Source: Verrucomicrobiota bacterium
GTDB taxonomy: Bacteria; Verrucomicrobiota; Kiritimatiellia; SS1-B-03-39; UBA6053
Assembly: GCA_020831635.1 (NCBI GenBank)
Contig: JAFIGC010000021.1
Coordinates: 1 to 55,648 of the forward strand
DNA length: 55,648 nucleotides
Direction of reading: 5' to 3'
A model generated the notes under the pieces. It did not search any database. It saw only the letters and a program-made list of their open reading frames with translations, and was not told the origin of the DNA. Position 1 is the stretch's first letter; every line of letters begins with the position of its first letter. A program made the position numbers and the translations under genes. Of the stretch, positions 33,011-41,394 are shown one piece after another.

Positions 33011-33571
33011 TTAATTTTTTCCCCAGGTTTTTGGAAAATGGCCGCGGAACGCTTGCCAGCGATGGTCTCCCCGATGGTAAAGTTCCCAGAGCCCTTGGCT
33101 CTGATCGTGGTTGACCATGATTTCGTCAGATGGCGTGCGTTGCCAATCTTCCTGTTGGCATTCCACCTGAAGTTGTCCTGACGTCCAGCCCGAATAGCCG
33201 ATGTAAGCGCGCAGCCACCCCGTCCCGCTATCCAAGGCTTCCCGGATCTGGCTGGCGGCTGGATTGATTTCGCAGCGGAGCCGATGATCGTCGGATTCCC
33301 GGAGGAACAAGACCAACATGAATTGATCCGCTTGCACGGGTCCCCCAAAATACAGGGGCAGGGGTTTGAGAAATTTGGGCAAACCGGGTTCGTTGACAAT
33401 GTCACCCAAGGTTTTGCCCAAGGGACGGTTGAGGATAAAGCCCATCGCCCCCTCCAGGCCCACCTCATGCAGGAAAACCAAACTCCGGGCGAAATTGGGG
33501 TCGAGCAAAAGCGGCCCGGCGACGAGCACGTCCCCGGCGGAAGGCATGGAAAAAGATTCGGTTTCTTTCAT
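33011..33571 (-). CDS. YqgE/AlgH family protein (UPF0301)
   Basis: The 186-residue protein shows the family blocks GDVLVAGPLLLDPNFARSLVFLHEVGLEGAMGFILNRPLGK, LYFGGPVQADQFMLV, AYIGYSGWTSGQLQVE and the VNHDQ/W segments near the end. AlgH was named for alginate regulation in Pseudomonas, but its biochemical role is unresolved. The C-terminus ends with FPKTWGKN, and the stop abuts a REP copy, so a REP may have modified the end. A good promoter with extended -10 lies upstream (33584-33611). Confidence 0.94.
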   Translation of the reverse strand: MKETESFSMPSAGDVLVAGPLLLDPNFARSLVFLHEVGLEGAMGFILNRPLGKTLGDIVNEPGLPKFLKPLPLYFGGPVQADQFMLVLFLRESDDHRLRCEINPAASQIREALDSGTGWLRAYIGYSGWTSGQLQVECQQEDWQRTPSDEIMVNHDQSQGLWELYHRGDHRWQAFRGHFPKTWGKN

Positions 33572-33583
33572 ATGTCGAATTCT

Positions 33584-33611
33584 ATCATACCAGATGCCCG
33601 TGAGAGTTCAA
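33584..33611 (-). promoter_or_regulatory. Sigma-70 promoter with extended -10 for the AlgH-type gene
   Basis: On the minus strand, TTGAAC (33611-33606), a 16-base spacer ending TGG, and TATGAT (33589-33584) form a strong promoter. The -10 arm CTATCATAC (33582-33590) is mirrored by GTATGATAG at 33641-33649. The mirrored copy can serve as the -10 of the divergent aguB gene. Confidence 0.68.
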
Positions 33612-33660
33612 CTCCCTTGCGCTTGACTCTTTTGATCATTGTATGATAGCACACAACCCA

Positions 33661-34530
33661 ATGAACACTTTACGTATTGCTTGCCTACAATCCAGTGCCC
33701 GGGAAACCGCGGATGCCGCCTGTGACCGCACGGAAAAGATGATCCGCGAAGCCGCCGCCAAGGGGGCGCAAATCCTTTGCACCCAGGAACTGTTCACCAC
33801 CCCCTATTTTTGCAGAACCCAGGATCCAGGACTTTTCGATCTCGCCGAACCCATCCCGGGACCCTCCACGTCCCGCCTGCAAAGCCTCGCCAAGGAACTG
33901 GGCGCGGTCCTTGTTCTTTCCCTTTTCGAACGTCGCACCGCCGGAATTTATCACAATACCGCCGCCATTGTGGATGCGGACGGATCTTTGCTGGGACGCT
34001 ATCGGAAAATGCATATTCCCCAAGACCCCGGCTTCGAGGAAAAATTTTATTTCACCCCCGGCGATCTTGGCTTTCGCGCCTGGGACACCGCCTTCGGACG
34101 CATCGGCGTGATCATTTGCTGGGACCAATGGTATCCCGAATCCGCCCGCCTCACGGCCATGCACGGCGCGGAAATCATTTTCTGCCCCACGGCCATCGGT
34201 TGGCTGCCCGAAGAAAAACCCACCCTGGGCGAAGCCCAACGCAATGCCTGGTTGCGCGTGCAACAGGGACACGCCGTCGCCAACGGCTGCTACTACGCCG
34301 CGATTAACCGCGTGGGCACGGAAGGCGCCACCGAATTTTGGGGCAACAGTTTTGTGTCCGATTACACCGGCACCTTGATCGCCGAGGGCTCGAATTCCTC
34401 CGAAGAAGTTCTGATCGCCGACTGTGATCTCAGGGCTTTGGAGGACCACCGGCGAATGTGGCCCTTTTTCCGAGACCGTCGCATTGATGCCTATGGCGAT
34501 CTCACCCAACGATTTCTGGAGAATTCATGA
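33661..34530 (+). CDS. aguB: N-carbamoylputrescine amidase
   Basis: The 289-residue nitrilase-superfamily enzyme hydrolyses N-carbamoylputrescine to putrescine. The catalytic triad is visible: Glu in LCTQELF, Lys in YRKMHIP, Cys in VIICWDQWYPE. The motifs FYFTPGD, TAIGWLPEEKP, GCYYAAINRVG and FWGNSFVSDYTG are characteristic of AguB rather than general amidases. An agmatine deiminase gene (aguA) is not in the window. The ATG at 33661 gives the family-typical MNTLRIACLQSS start; an ATG six codons earlier is possible. The stop overlaps the CPBP protease start (ATGA). Confidence 0.93.
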   Translation: MNTLRIACLQSSARETADAACDRTEKMIREAAAKGAQILCTQELFTTPYFCRTQDPGLFDLAEPIPGPSTSRLQSLAKELGAVLVLSLFERRTAGIYHNTAAIVDADGSLLGRYRKMHIPQDPGFEEKFYFTPGDLGFRAWDTAFGRIGVIICWDQWYPESARLTAMHGAEIIFCPTAIGWLPEEKPTLGEAQRNAWLRVQQGHAVANGCYYAAINRVGTEGATEFWGNSFVSDYTGTLIAEGSNSSEEVLIADCDLRALEDHRRMWPFFRDRRIDAYGDLTQRFLENS

Positions 34531-35264
34531 GCGACATCCCCCTCACCTCACCTCCCGCCCCCGAAGCATTGGACCACAACAAGGACGCCTGGATTCCCCA
34601 TGTCGTCCCCTTTGTGGCCTGGATCTTTTTCATGGGCATCCTCGGCGATCCGGCGGGCTGGAAATACGCGGTGCGTTCGTTCGTCTGCCTGGCCTTGTTT
34701 CTGTATATGCGACCCTGGCGTTTCAACTACCCCCGACTCAATTTGCGCAATCTGCCCGCCGCCATTGGCATCGGCTTTTTCGTTTTCGCGTTCTGGGTAT
34801 TTCCCCAAACCGATTTTTTCGCCCGTTTCGAGGGCTTGCACCGATTCTACATGACCGTGGGCGTGCAAATGCCTTGGGAACTCAGCCCACCCTTGGAACG
34901 CGTGCGCTACGCCCCCGATTTGGAAGGATGGTTTTTCGCCCTCACCCGACTGGCCGGCTCGGCGCTGGTGATCGCCCTCATCGAAGAATTTTTCTGGCGA
35001 AGCTGGCTGTATCGTTGGGTTCAAAAAGAGGATTTCCTCTCGGTGGACCCCGGACATTTCGACCGGAAAGCGTTTTGGATCACCGCCGCCATGTTCGCCA
35101 GCATTCATAACGAATGGTTCGTGGGACTGCTCTGCGGCATTGTCTACGGTTGGTTTTACATCAAAACCCGGGACATTTGGGCGGTCTGCATCGCCCACGC
35201 CATCACCAACGGCGTGCTGGGCATCTACGTGCTGTGGAGCGGCAAATACGAATTCTGGGCCTGA
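34527..35264 (+). CDS. CPBP-family intramembrane protease, PEP-CTERM-associated CAAX-like type
   Basis: The 245-residue membrane protein carries the CPBP/Abi motifs. EEFFWRSWLYRW (about 153-164) supplies the glutamates, FASIHNEWFVGLLCG the first histidine region, and CIAHAITNGVLGIYVLWSG the second histidine/asparagine. About seven hydrophobic segments are present. The end (AITNGVLGIYVL...KYEFW) matches the CAAX-protease-like family found in genomes with exosortase/PEP-CTERM systems, consistent with the PEP-CTERM protein at 12899. It probably cleaves or processes membrane proteins. The start overlaps aguB (ATGA), a coupling without evident functional link. Confidence 0.88.
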   Translation: MSDIPLTSPPAPEALDHNKDAWIPHVVPFVAWIFFMGILGDPAGWKYAVRSFVCLALFLYMRPWRFNYPRLNLRNLPAAIGIGFFVFAFWVFPQTDFFARFEGLHRFYMTVGVQMPWELSPPLERVRYAPDLEGWFFALTRLAGSALVIALIEEFFWRSWLYRWVQKEDFLSVDPGHFDRKAFWITAAMFASIHNEWFVGLLCGIVYGWFYIKTRDIWAVCIAHAITNGVLGIYVLWSGKYEFWA

Positions 35265-35267
35265 TCC

Positions 35268-37220
35268 TCAGTAATATCCGCCCCGCTCCACCCGCAGGAT
35301 GCCTTCGGGCAATTCGGTGACAAACCGGGACGGCTCGTAATACACCACCCCGCCATCGCGTTGACGGCGAACATTGGGCACGCAAAAATACAGATGATCC
35401 TTGGCCCGGGTTGCGGCAACATAAAAAAGACGACGCTCCTCCGACTCTCCCCCGCCATCCGACTCCTCCAATGCCCGACCCGAGGGGAACATGCCATCCA
35501 CGCACCACAGCACCAACACCACGGGATGTTCCAAGCCCTTGGCCTGGTGAATCGTCCCCAACCGAACCGCGTCCTGATCGGATTCATCGCGGGTATTGCT
35601 TTCGTCCAAGTTGGTTTGCAACGCCAACTCGCTCATAAAGCCTTCCAAACTCTCGAACTGACCGCAATAATCGATCATCCCGTGGATGTCCTCCACCCGA
35701 TTGGAATAATTGTCGAAATTATCCACGGCATACTCGTCGTAAAAAGCCTTCAAAAACAGAAAAATCAACTCTCCCGGATTTCGGGTCAATTCCTCGCGTT
35801 CCGCCTGCTCCAACATCTCGTGAATCGGTTCCCAAAACGCTTTTCCGCGCTTCGGAACCGCTTCTCGCAACCGCTTCCGATCTTCGGAAAGCAGGGGATC
35901 GAATTTCCGACTCAATTTTGCCCACAAATTCGAGGCCCCTTTGGCCCCCACGCCGGGCAGCAAACAAATCAGTCGCGCAAACGCAAGCTCATCGCGTGGA
36001 TTGAGGACCAAACGCGGCAGGCAGAGCATGTCCTTGATGTGGGCCTGCTCAAAAAAACGCACCCCCGAGGTAATGACATGGGGAATGCCCTCGCGATTGA
36101 GTTCGAGTTGCATCTCCATGGCATGAAAATGGGCGCGGTACAGGATGGCGAAATCCGAATACCGATACCCGGCTCTGCGAAGAGTGCGAATGGCATTGAC
36201 CACGTAGCGGGCCTGATGTCCCCCATCGGACAACCGCGCGAACACTGGCGTGGGACCACCGGAACGGACGGCGCGGAGTTCTTTCTGGAACTGTTCCGGA
36301 TTTCCAGCGATGCACTTGTTGGCCACCGCCAACACGCCCGGCACGGAGCGGTAATTGGTGACCAGTTCGTATTTCACCGCCCCCGGGAAATCGCGTTCAA
36401 AATGGAGAATATTGCGGAAATCGGCCCCGCGCCACCCATAAATGCTTTGAAAATCGTCCCCCACCACCAAAAGATTGCCGGTGCCGCCCGAAAGCAATTT
36501 CACGAAGTCGGCCTGAACGGGATTCGTATCCTGATATTCGTCCACCATCACGTATCGGAATTTGTGTTGATAGTATTCGCGCGGCCCTTCATTTTCATCC
36601 AGTACCCGGACGGCGTTCAGCAGCAGATCGTCAAAATCCATGACATTGAGCGTCTGTTTGCGTTCGGTATACGCGTCGTGGACCTTGAGAATACTCTCGA
36701 CATCCGTATTGAAATTTTCAAACCGGTCGGCGATCAAATCACACGGGTCCACATCCTTGTTGGCGGCCAAAGAAAAGAGGCTGAGCAACACCTGGGGCTT
36801 GGGAAATTGATCGTTTCCCTTGAGGCCCAGTTCCTCGTAAATGGTTTTGCAGAGAGTTTTCTGATCGTCGGAATCGAGAATGCCAAAATCATTCCGATAC
36901 CCCACGAGGGCGGCATGTTGACGCAAAATGCGGTTGGCAACGTGGTGGAAAGTTCCCCCCCACATGCCGAGCAGATTTTCAGCGCCCACATTCAACCGGG
37001 CCCGCTCCATCATTTCCTTCGCAGCCTTGTTCGTAAAGGTCAGCAAGAGAATGTTTTCCCCGCGCACGCCTTTTTCCTGAACCAGCCAGGCGACGCGATA
37101 AATGAGGGTGCGGGTCTTGCCCGTACCCGCGGCGGCAATGACCAACACGGGACCATCGGGGGCTTGAACGGCGGCGAGTTGTTCTTCGTTGAGTTCGGCG
37201 GAAAAATTAACGGGGTTCAT
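35268..37220 (-). CDS. UvrD/Rep/PcrA-type superfamily 1 DNA helicase
   Basis: The 650-residue helicase has motif I IAAAGTGKTRTL near 35, motif Ia LLLTFTNKAAKEM, motif II MVDEYQDTNP, motif III VVGDDFQSIYGWRGAD, motif IV LVTNYRSVPGVL, motif V TIHQAKGLEHPVV and motif VI LFYVAATRAKD. It is a 3' to 5' helicase for repair or replication restart. The length is slightly below that of UvrD/PcrA, as the C-terminal tail is short. The start at 37220 overlaps the Nudix stop (ATGA) with AAAGGA ahead. It is the last gene of a four-gene coupled operon. Confidence 0.95.
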   Translation of the reverse strand: MNPVNFSAELNEEQLAAVQAPDGPVLVIAAAGTGKTRTLIYRVAWLVQEKGVRGENILLLTFTNKAAKEMMERARLNVGAENLLGMWGGTFHHVANRILRQHAALVGYRNDFGILDSDDQKTLCKTIYEELGLKGNDQFPKPQVLLSLFSLAANKDVDPCDLIADRFENFNTDVESILKVHDAYTERKQTLNVMDFDDLLLNAVRVLDENEGPREYYQHKFRYVMVDEYQDTNPVQADFVKLLSGGTGNLLVVGDDFQSIYGWRGADFRNILHFERDFPGAVKYELVTNYRSVPGVLAVANKCIAGNPEQFQKELRAVRSGGPTPVFARLSDGGHQARYVVNAIRTLRRAGYRYSDFAILYRAHFHAMEMQLELNREGIPHVITSGVRFFEQAHIKDMLCLPRLVLNPRDELAFARLICLLPGVGAKGASNLWAKLSRKFDPLLSEDRKRLREAVPKRGKAFWEPIHEMLEQAEREELTRNPGELIFLFLKAFYDEYAVDNFDNYSNRVEDIHGMIDYCGQFESLEGFMSELALQTNLDESNTRDESDQDAVRLGTIHQAKGLEHPVVLVLWCVDGMFPSGRALEESDGGGESEERRLFYVAATRAKDHLYFCVPNVRRQRDGGVVYYEPSRFVTELPEGILRVERGGYY

Positions 37221-37756
37221 GCGAGTCCTTTCCGGGTGGCCAACATCCACGCGACCATGGTTTTGGCATCGGGCAATTCGTTTTCCTCCATGGCCCCCCT
37301 GAGTTCCGCGTCACTGAATTCCACCACCTCGACCCGTTCATCGTGGTCCAGGCGATTTGCGCCGGGATCGGCGGAAATTTCAGCGAAATACAGGTATACG
37401 GTTTCGTCGGTGTATCCGGGCGAAGCAAAGGCCCGGCCCAAGGGAATCAATTTTTCAACGAGGTGACCGGTTTCTTCCTCCAGTTCCCTGCGGATCGCGG
37501 CCTCCGGTTCTTCGCCGGGTTCTCTCATGCCGGCGACGATTTCGGTTACCTCGCAGTCCACGGCTTTGCGGAATTGGCGGACAAGCACCCAAGTGCCACA
37601 GGGTTTTCGGGCCAATGCGCCCACCCCGCCGGCGTGCCGGACGATGTCGCGTTTGCTGTGGCTCCCGTCTCCGAGGCGCACGTCCTGCCGTTCGACGCGA
37701 AAAACGAAACCCTCCAGCAGGGTTTCGGATGTCAATGTGGTTTCATATAGGCTCAT
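37217..37756 (-). CDS. Nudix hydrolase, ADP-ribose pyrophosphatase-like
   Basis: The 179-residue protein has a complete Nudix box GMREPGEEPEAAIRRELEEETG, with the catalytic glutamates in REL-EEE-TG. The preceding GGVGALARKPCGTWVLVRQFRKAV and later GRAFASPGYTDETVYLYFAEI fit the ADP-sugar pyrophosphatase group (NudF-like). It cleaves ADP-ribose or related sugars to AMP and sugar phosphate. The start overlaps the ligase stop by ATGA and the stop overlaps the helicase start by ATGA. Confidence 0.93.
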   Translation of the reverse strand: MSLYETTLTSETLLEGFVFRVERQDVRLGDGSHSKRDIVRHAGGVGALARKPCGTWVLVRQFRKAVDCEVTEIVAGMREPGEEPEAAIRRELEEETGHLVEKLIPLGRAFASPGYTDETVYLYFAEISADPGANRLDHDERVEVVEFSDAELRGAMEENELPDAKTMVAWMLATRKGLA

Positions 37757-39246
37757 GCGGGCTTATTGCCACAAAGTTCGTCGGAAAGCAAACGCCGATC
37801 CGGTTTGAGTCCGGCGGATTCCGGCAATTCACGAAATTCGACGGGAATCATGTACCCGGGCAAAAATTTCCGCAGGGCCTGTCCCCATACGCCGGGCGTG
37901 AAATCTGTTTTGGGCAAATCCAGCCAGGCCACGGGACGATGCCCGAATTCGGGATCGGGTTTGGGCGTGACCACCACGGTACTGGCCCCGGTAATTTCAA
38001 GAAGATGGCGTTCGATTTCCTCGGGTTGGATATTTTCGCCCCCGGAAATGAAACGATTGTCTTTGCGTCCGGTGACCACGAGGTGTTGGTTTTCCAGTTT
38101 GCCAAGATCACCGGTATGATACCATCCTTCGTCATCCACAATGGGGACGATTTCACCTTCCTGGTAGAGACCCAACGCCAGGGTGTGTCCCCGCACCAGA
38201 ATTTCTCCGTCGGGGGCCATGCGAATGTTTCGGTGGGGCAGAATCATGCCATCTGTTTCACGGCGCAAGTCCGGATCGTCATTCCGGGCCACCGTGGTGA
38301 CTTGTGAGGCGGTTTCGGTCATACCATAGGTGGCGTGCACTGGAAATCCATGGTCCAGGGCGCGGGCCACCAAATCCCGGGGAATCGGCGCGCCCCCCAA
38401 AAGAATGGTGTGAAGCTGTTTGGCCAACTCGGCGGCCTTCTCGTGTCGCATGAGTCGAATCAACTGGGTCGGCACCAGAGAGAGGTGGGTAACCCGATTT
38501 TCGAGCATCGTCCGTACGGGGTCTGTCCCCGTTTTCGTCGTCGTCTTTTCGGGGCCTGTCCCCGTTTTTTCCAGAGGTTTTTCGGGGCCTGTCCCCGTTT
38601 CGGAGACCACCGCCGCGCCGGCGAGCAGGCACCGGAAAAGCACGCCGATCCCGCCGACATGGTACAGCGGGAGGGTGAGAATCCAACGATGGGTGTGGTT
38701 GAGGGGTAAATGGCGGTTGGCGCCCAAGGCGGAATAATAATGGGCTTCGAGGCTGTGGACCACGGCTTTGGGATGGCCACTGCTCCCGGTGGTGTAAATG
38801 CAAGTGGCGGGGCGTTCTAAATCGAGCTCCAACGGGCCGCGGTCGGGCGCACCCAACATGGTGACGTCACAAAGATTGGAAATCCGAAAGCAGGGAATCC
38901 CTGGCAAAATGGGCTCGGCGGTGTCGTCAATGATTTGCAGTTTCGGGGACAGGCCCCGTGCGCGTTCCTTCAATGTGGCCTGGGGCAGCCGGGTATTCAG
39001 GGGACAGGCCACGGCGCCGGCGCGGAAAATTGCAAACAACAAAGGCAACCAACGCCACTGGGTGGCGGCGGCAATGACCACGCGATCGCCCGGCTGTATC
39101 TTCGCGTCTTGAGTGAATTGACGATGGATATCGCGGGCGGCCACGTTCATCGCCGGAAACATGTGCGCGGTGCCGTCCTCAAACCAAGCGGGCTGTTGGG
39201 GGGCAATGTGGGCGATGTCCTGCAAAGGACAACGGATGGTGCTCAT
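37753..39246 (-). CDS. AMP-forming acyl-CoA synthetase, MenE (o-succinylbenzoate-CoA ligase)-like, with REP insertion
   Basis: The 497-residue enzyme has the ANL motifs YTTGSSGHPKAVVHS (A3, near 151), YGMTETASQ (A5), GWYHTGDLG (A7), GRKDNRFISGGENIQPEEIE (A8) and the C-terminal PVEFRELPES...LKPDRR with the catalytic Lys region. MenE in menaquinone synthesis is the closest match, but no other men gene is near. Residues 216-245 (ETGTGPEKPLEKTGTGPEK and TTTKTGTDP) are translated from three tandem REP units (38517-38597), and RGLSP at 97-101 from a fourth (38944-38958). The start at 39246 overlaps the mgtE stop (ATGA). Activity despite the insert is plausible because it falls in a surface loop between motifs. 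Confidence 0.85.
   Translation of the reverse strand: MSTIRCPLQDIAHIAPQQPAWFEDGTAHMFPAMNVAARDIHRQFTQDAKIQPGDRVVIAAATQWRWLPLLFAIFRAGAVACPLNTRLPQATLKERARGLSPKLQIIDDTAEPILPGIPCFRISNLCDVTMLGAPDRGPLELDLERPATCIYTTGSSGHPKAVVHSLEAHYYSALGANRHLPLNHTHRWILTLPLYHVGGIGVLFRCLLAGAAVVSETGTGPEKPLEKTGTGPEKTTTKTGTDPVRTMLENRVTHLSLVPTQLIRLMRHEKAAELAKQLHTILLGGAPIPRDLVARALDHGFPVHATYGMTETASQVTTVARNDDPDLRRETDGMILPHRNIRMAPDGEILVRGHTLALGLYQEGEIVPIVDDEGWYHTGDLGKLENQHLVVTGRKDNRFISGGENIQPEEIERHLLEITGASTVVVTPKPDPEFGHRPVAWLDLPKTDFTPGVWGQALRKFLPGYMIPVEFRELPESAGLKPDRRLLSDELCGNKPA
38517..38597. repeat. Three REP units inside the MenE-like gene
   Basis: CGGGGTCTGTCCCCG at 38517-38531, CGGGGCCTGTCCCCG at 38550-38564 and again at 38583-38597, spaced exactly 33 bases apart. 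Each unit plus spacer (33 bases, 11 codons) keeps the frame of the ligase on the minus strand, giving an 11-residue protein repeat (TGTGPEK plus linker). Confidence 0.93.
38944..38958. repeat. Single REP unit inside the MenE-like gene, inverse orientation
   Basis: CGGGGACAGGCCCCG on the plus strand reads CGG GGC CTG TCC CCG in the ligase frame (residues RGLSP, 97-101). It is an exact unit match and opposite in orientation to the triple insert. Confidence 0.75.
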
Positions 39247-40841
39247 GACAAATACGGCCCGAACATGAGCCCACAAATCGAGAAGAAAATAAACACGCCG
39301 CTGATATCCACGCACGTCGTGAGGGCGGGACTCGCCACCAAGGCGGGGTCCACCTTGAACCAGGAGGCGGCCAAAGGCAGAAAAGCGCCGAGCAGCGTGG
39401 AACTGACCACTTGCAAGGCCAAGGCCAGGGAAACCGTAATCCCGATGTACGTGAGGCTCATACGCCTTTCAATCTCCGGTATACGAAACTCCGAAACCCC
39501 TTGATAAGTCGCCGAGCCGTCTTCGGCCACGCGCTTGAGGAAAATTTCGTCTCCCCCGATCACGGCGCTTCGTTGTTCATCTTCCAAATGCGCAATGGAA
39601 AAATTCAAGGGAAGCCATGTGTCTTCACCGCCACGCAAATAAAAATCATCGGACTCCAGGTGATCGGCCAAAACCGTTTTGGAGGCATCCCGGGCTCCGA
39701 AAAACATCACCCGTCCAAAGGCCACGAAAGAAAGGGCGAAGGCCAGTAAAAGGGCAATGCGGGCCTCTTTGAACAGCACCCGAAGCAAATCTTTGGGTTT
39801 GATTTCCTGCATGGCCAGGGCCCGAACCACCAATGTGGCCGATTGACTGCCCGTGTTGCCGCCGGTGTCCGCCAGCATGGGAATGAAAATGGCCAGCAGG
39901 GGCAAAAATTGGATCAAACTTTCGTTTTCCTGAATAATCATCCCCGAAAAAAGTCCGAAAAGTGCAAGAGGCAGGATCCAGACCACCCGATTTTTGAAAT
40001 GATTCCAGACGGGCGTGGACATGTATTCGCGAGTGGAGTGGGAACCCCCGATCGCCATCAGGCGTTCGACGTCTTCCTGTTGCTCCTGCCGCAAAATGTC
40101 GATGGCGTCGTCGTGGGTCACGATACCGACAAGCACATTGTCCCCGCTCACCACGGGAATCGCCAATAAGTCGAATTTTTCGATCTTCCGGGCCACTTCC
40201 TCTTGGTCGTCATTGACATTCACCGCGAAAATATCGTCGGCCATGATTTCCGAAACCAATTGCTCCGGCTTGGAAAGAATCAGCTTCCGCAAGGATACGA
40301 GACCCTGAAGCTGATGGCGTTCATTGATGACGTAGATATAATAAATCGTTTCCTTGCCGGGGGCCTGGGTGCGAATGAATTTCAAGGCCTCGCCGACGCT
40401 CTGGGTCGGACGCAACACCGCGTAGTCGGTGGTCATTACCGAGCCCGCCGTCCCCTCCTCGTAGGAGGCCAAACGCCGAATGTCTTCCCGTTCCGCCTTG
40501 GCCACCAGAGGCAGGATTTCCTCGCGCACCTTCTCGTCCAGCTCCATCACCAAGTCGGCGCGTTCGTCCGATTCCATTTCCTCCAACAACTTCGCCATTT
40601 CCCCGCGGCGTTCGCCTCCGGCCAGTTCCACCTGCAAGTCCAAATCAAAGTGCGGAAAAATACCGGCCCGTTTTTCCACGCTGATCAAGTGAAGCACGTT
40701 CCAGATTTCGTTGAGATCCAGATCCTGCAAGGCATCTGCAACCGTGGCCGGGTGATGGTTCTCGCAATAATCGCGCAAAGATTCTTTCTCGCCGGCGGCG
40801 ATCAAAGTTTGCAAGTCTATGTTTTCAGGTTCCAAATCCAT
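39243..40841 (-). CDS. mgtE: MgtE-type magnesium transporter with enlarged membrane domain
   Basis: The 532-residue protein has the MgtE N-domain (helical repeats, EEMESDERADLVMEL), two CBS domains (ADDIFAVNVNDDQEEVARKIEKFDLLAIPVV) and a membrane part with PMLADTGGNTGSQSATLVVRALA. The last is the conserved pore-lining segment. It imports Mg2+ and is gated by cytosolic Mg2+ binding to the N and CBS domains. Typical length is about 450; here about 80 extra residues (about 385-470, soluble, LADHLESDDFYLRGGEDTWLPL) lie between membrane helices. It is the first gene of the operon with the ligase, Nudix and helicase genes, joined by ATGA. The gap 40842-41009 has no clear promoter. Confidence 0.92.
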   Translation of the reverse strand: MDLEPENIDLQTLIAAGEKESLRDYCENHHPATVADALQDLDLNEIWNVLHLISVEKRAGIFPHFDLDLQVELAGGERRGEMAKLLEEMESDERADLVMELDEKVREEILPLVAKAEREDIRRLASYEEGTAGSVMTTDYAVLRPTQSVGEALKFIRTQAPGKETIYYIYVINERHQLQGLVSLRKLILSKPEQLVSEIMADDIFAVNVNDDQEEVARKIEKFDLLAIPVVSGDNVLVGIVTHDDAIDILRQEQQEDVERLMAIGGSHSTREYMSTPVWNHFKNRVVWILPLALFGLFSGMIIQENESLIQFLPLLAIFIPMLADTGGNTGSQSATLVVRALAMQEIKPKDLLRVLFKEARIALLLAFALSFVAFGRVMFFGARDASKTVLADHLESDDFYLRGGEDTWLPLNFSIAHLEDEQRSAVIGGDEIFLKRVAEDGSATYQGVSEFRIPEIERRMSLTYIGITVSLALALQVVSSTLLGAFLPLAASWFKVDPALVASPALTTCVDISGVFIFFSICGLMFGPYLS

Positions 40842-41009
40842 GCCGACAACTTACAGGGATGTGCCAAAGATGGCAAGCATGGGCTTGTTTGAATTGTATT
40901 CGATCCGATAAAAAACGCATTTTCACGAACGAATCATGGTTTTATGGTTGCCAGAATCCAAACATGTCGTAAAAATACCCTTGTCAATGAAACGCAACCT
41001 GAAAGCGAA

Positions 41010-41381
41010 ATGACAAACAAACACGATTCCATACGCGTGGAAAACACTTATCACTGGCCCGCCGACGGCGAAAGCCGTCCCTGGACGGAATTCTGGGTGA
41101 CCACCTTCAGCGCCCCCGTCGGCAACGCCCGCAGCGCCTCCATCCTCTTCAGCATCAATGATGGTCGGGATTGGACGCACCGTCCCATGCAAAAAGCCTG
41201 CGTCCTCGGCGAAGATGACGTTTGGCACGTCAACCTCGGCACCTTCCCGGCCGGCACCCGCATCCGCTATGCCGTGGAAGTGGTGGACGCCAAAGGGGAA
41301 TCCGTCTGGGACAACCGCCACAACAAGGATTATCACGCCGTCATCGGCGCCGCCCAAGATCTGGCCGGCAGCCGGGCCTGA
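41010..41381 (+). CDS. Stand-alone carbohydrate-binding module (CBM25/53-like)
   Basis: The 123-residue protein consists almost entirely of one beta-sandwich module: WTEFWVTTFSAPVGNARSASILFSINDGRDWTHRPMQ and FPAGTRIRYAVEVVDAKGESVWDNRHNKDY. The SVWDNxxxxDY end is the signature of starch-binding CBM25/53-type modules. No catalytic domain and no signal peptide are visible from this start, so it may act in the cytosol on stored glucan. The ATG at 41010 is chosen; an ATG at 40944 adds 22 residues of weak character. It converges with the regulator gene ending at 41395. Confidence 0.78.
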   Translation: MTNKHDSIRVENTYHWPADGESRPWTEFWVTTFSAPVGNARSASILFSINDGRDWTHRPMQKACVLGEDDVWHVNLGTFPAGTRIRYAVEVVDAKGESVWDNRHNKDYHAVIGAAQDLAGSRA

Positions 41382-41394
41382 TTCCCCGTTTGCC

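Noticed and set aside
35361-37466. 701-codon open frame opposite the helicase
   Set aside because: Antisense shadow of a well-conserved UvrD-type helicase.
37872-37886. CAGGGCCTGTCCCCA in the ligase gene as another REP copy
   Set aside because: Lacks the closing CGGGG/CCCCG pair at both ends and encodes GQAL in an ordinary conserved helix; likely chance similarity.
39008-39024. AGGGGACAGGCCACGGC in the ligase gene as another REP copy
   Set aside because: It encodes the conserved VACPLN segment of acyl-CoA synthetases, so the resemblance follows from the protein sequence.
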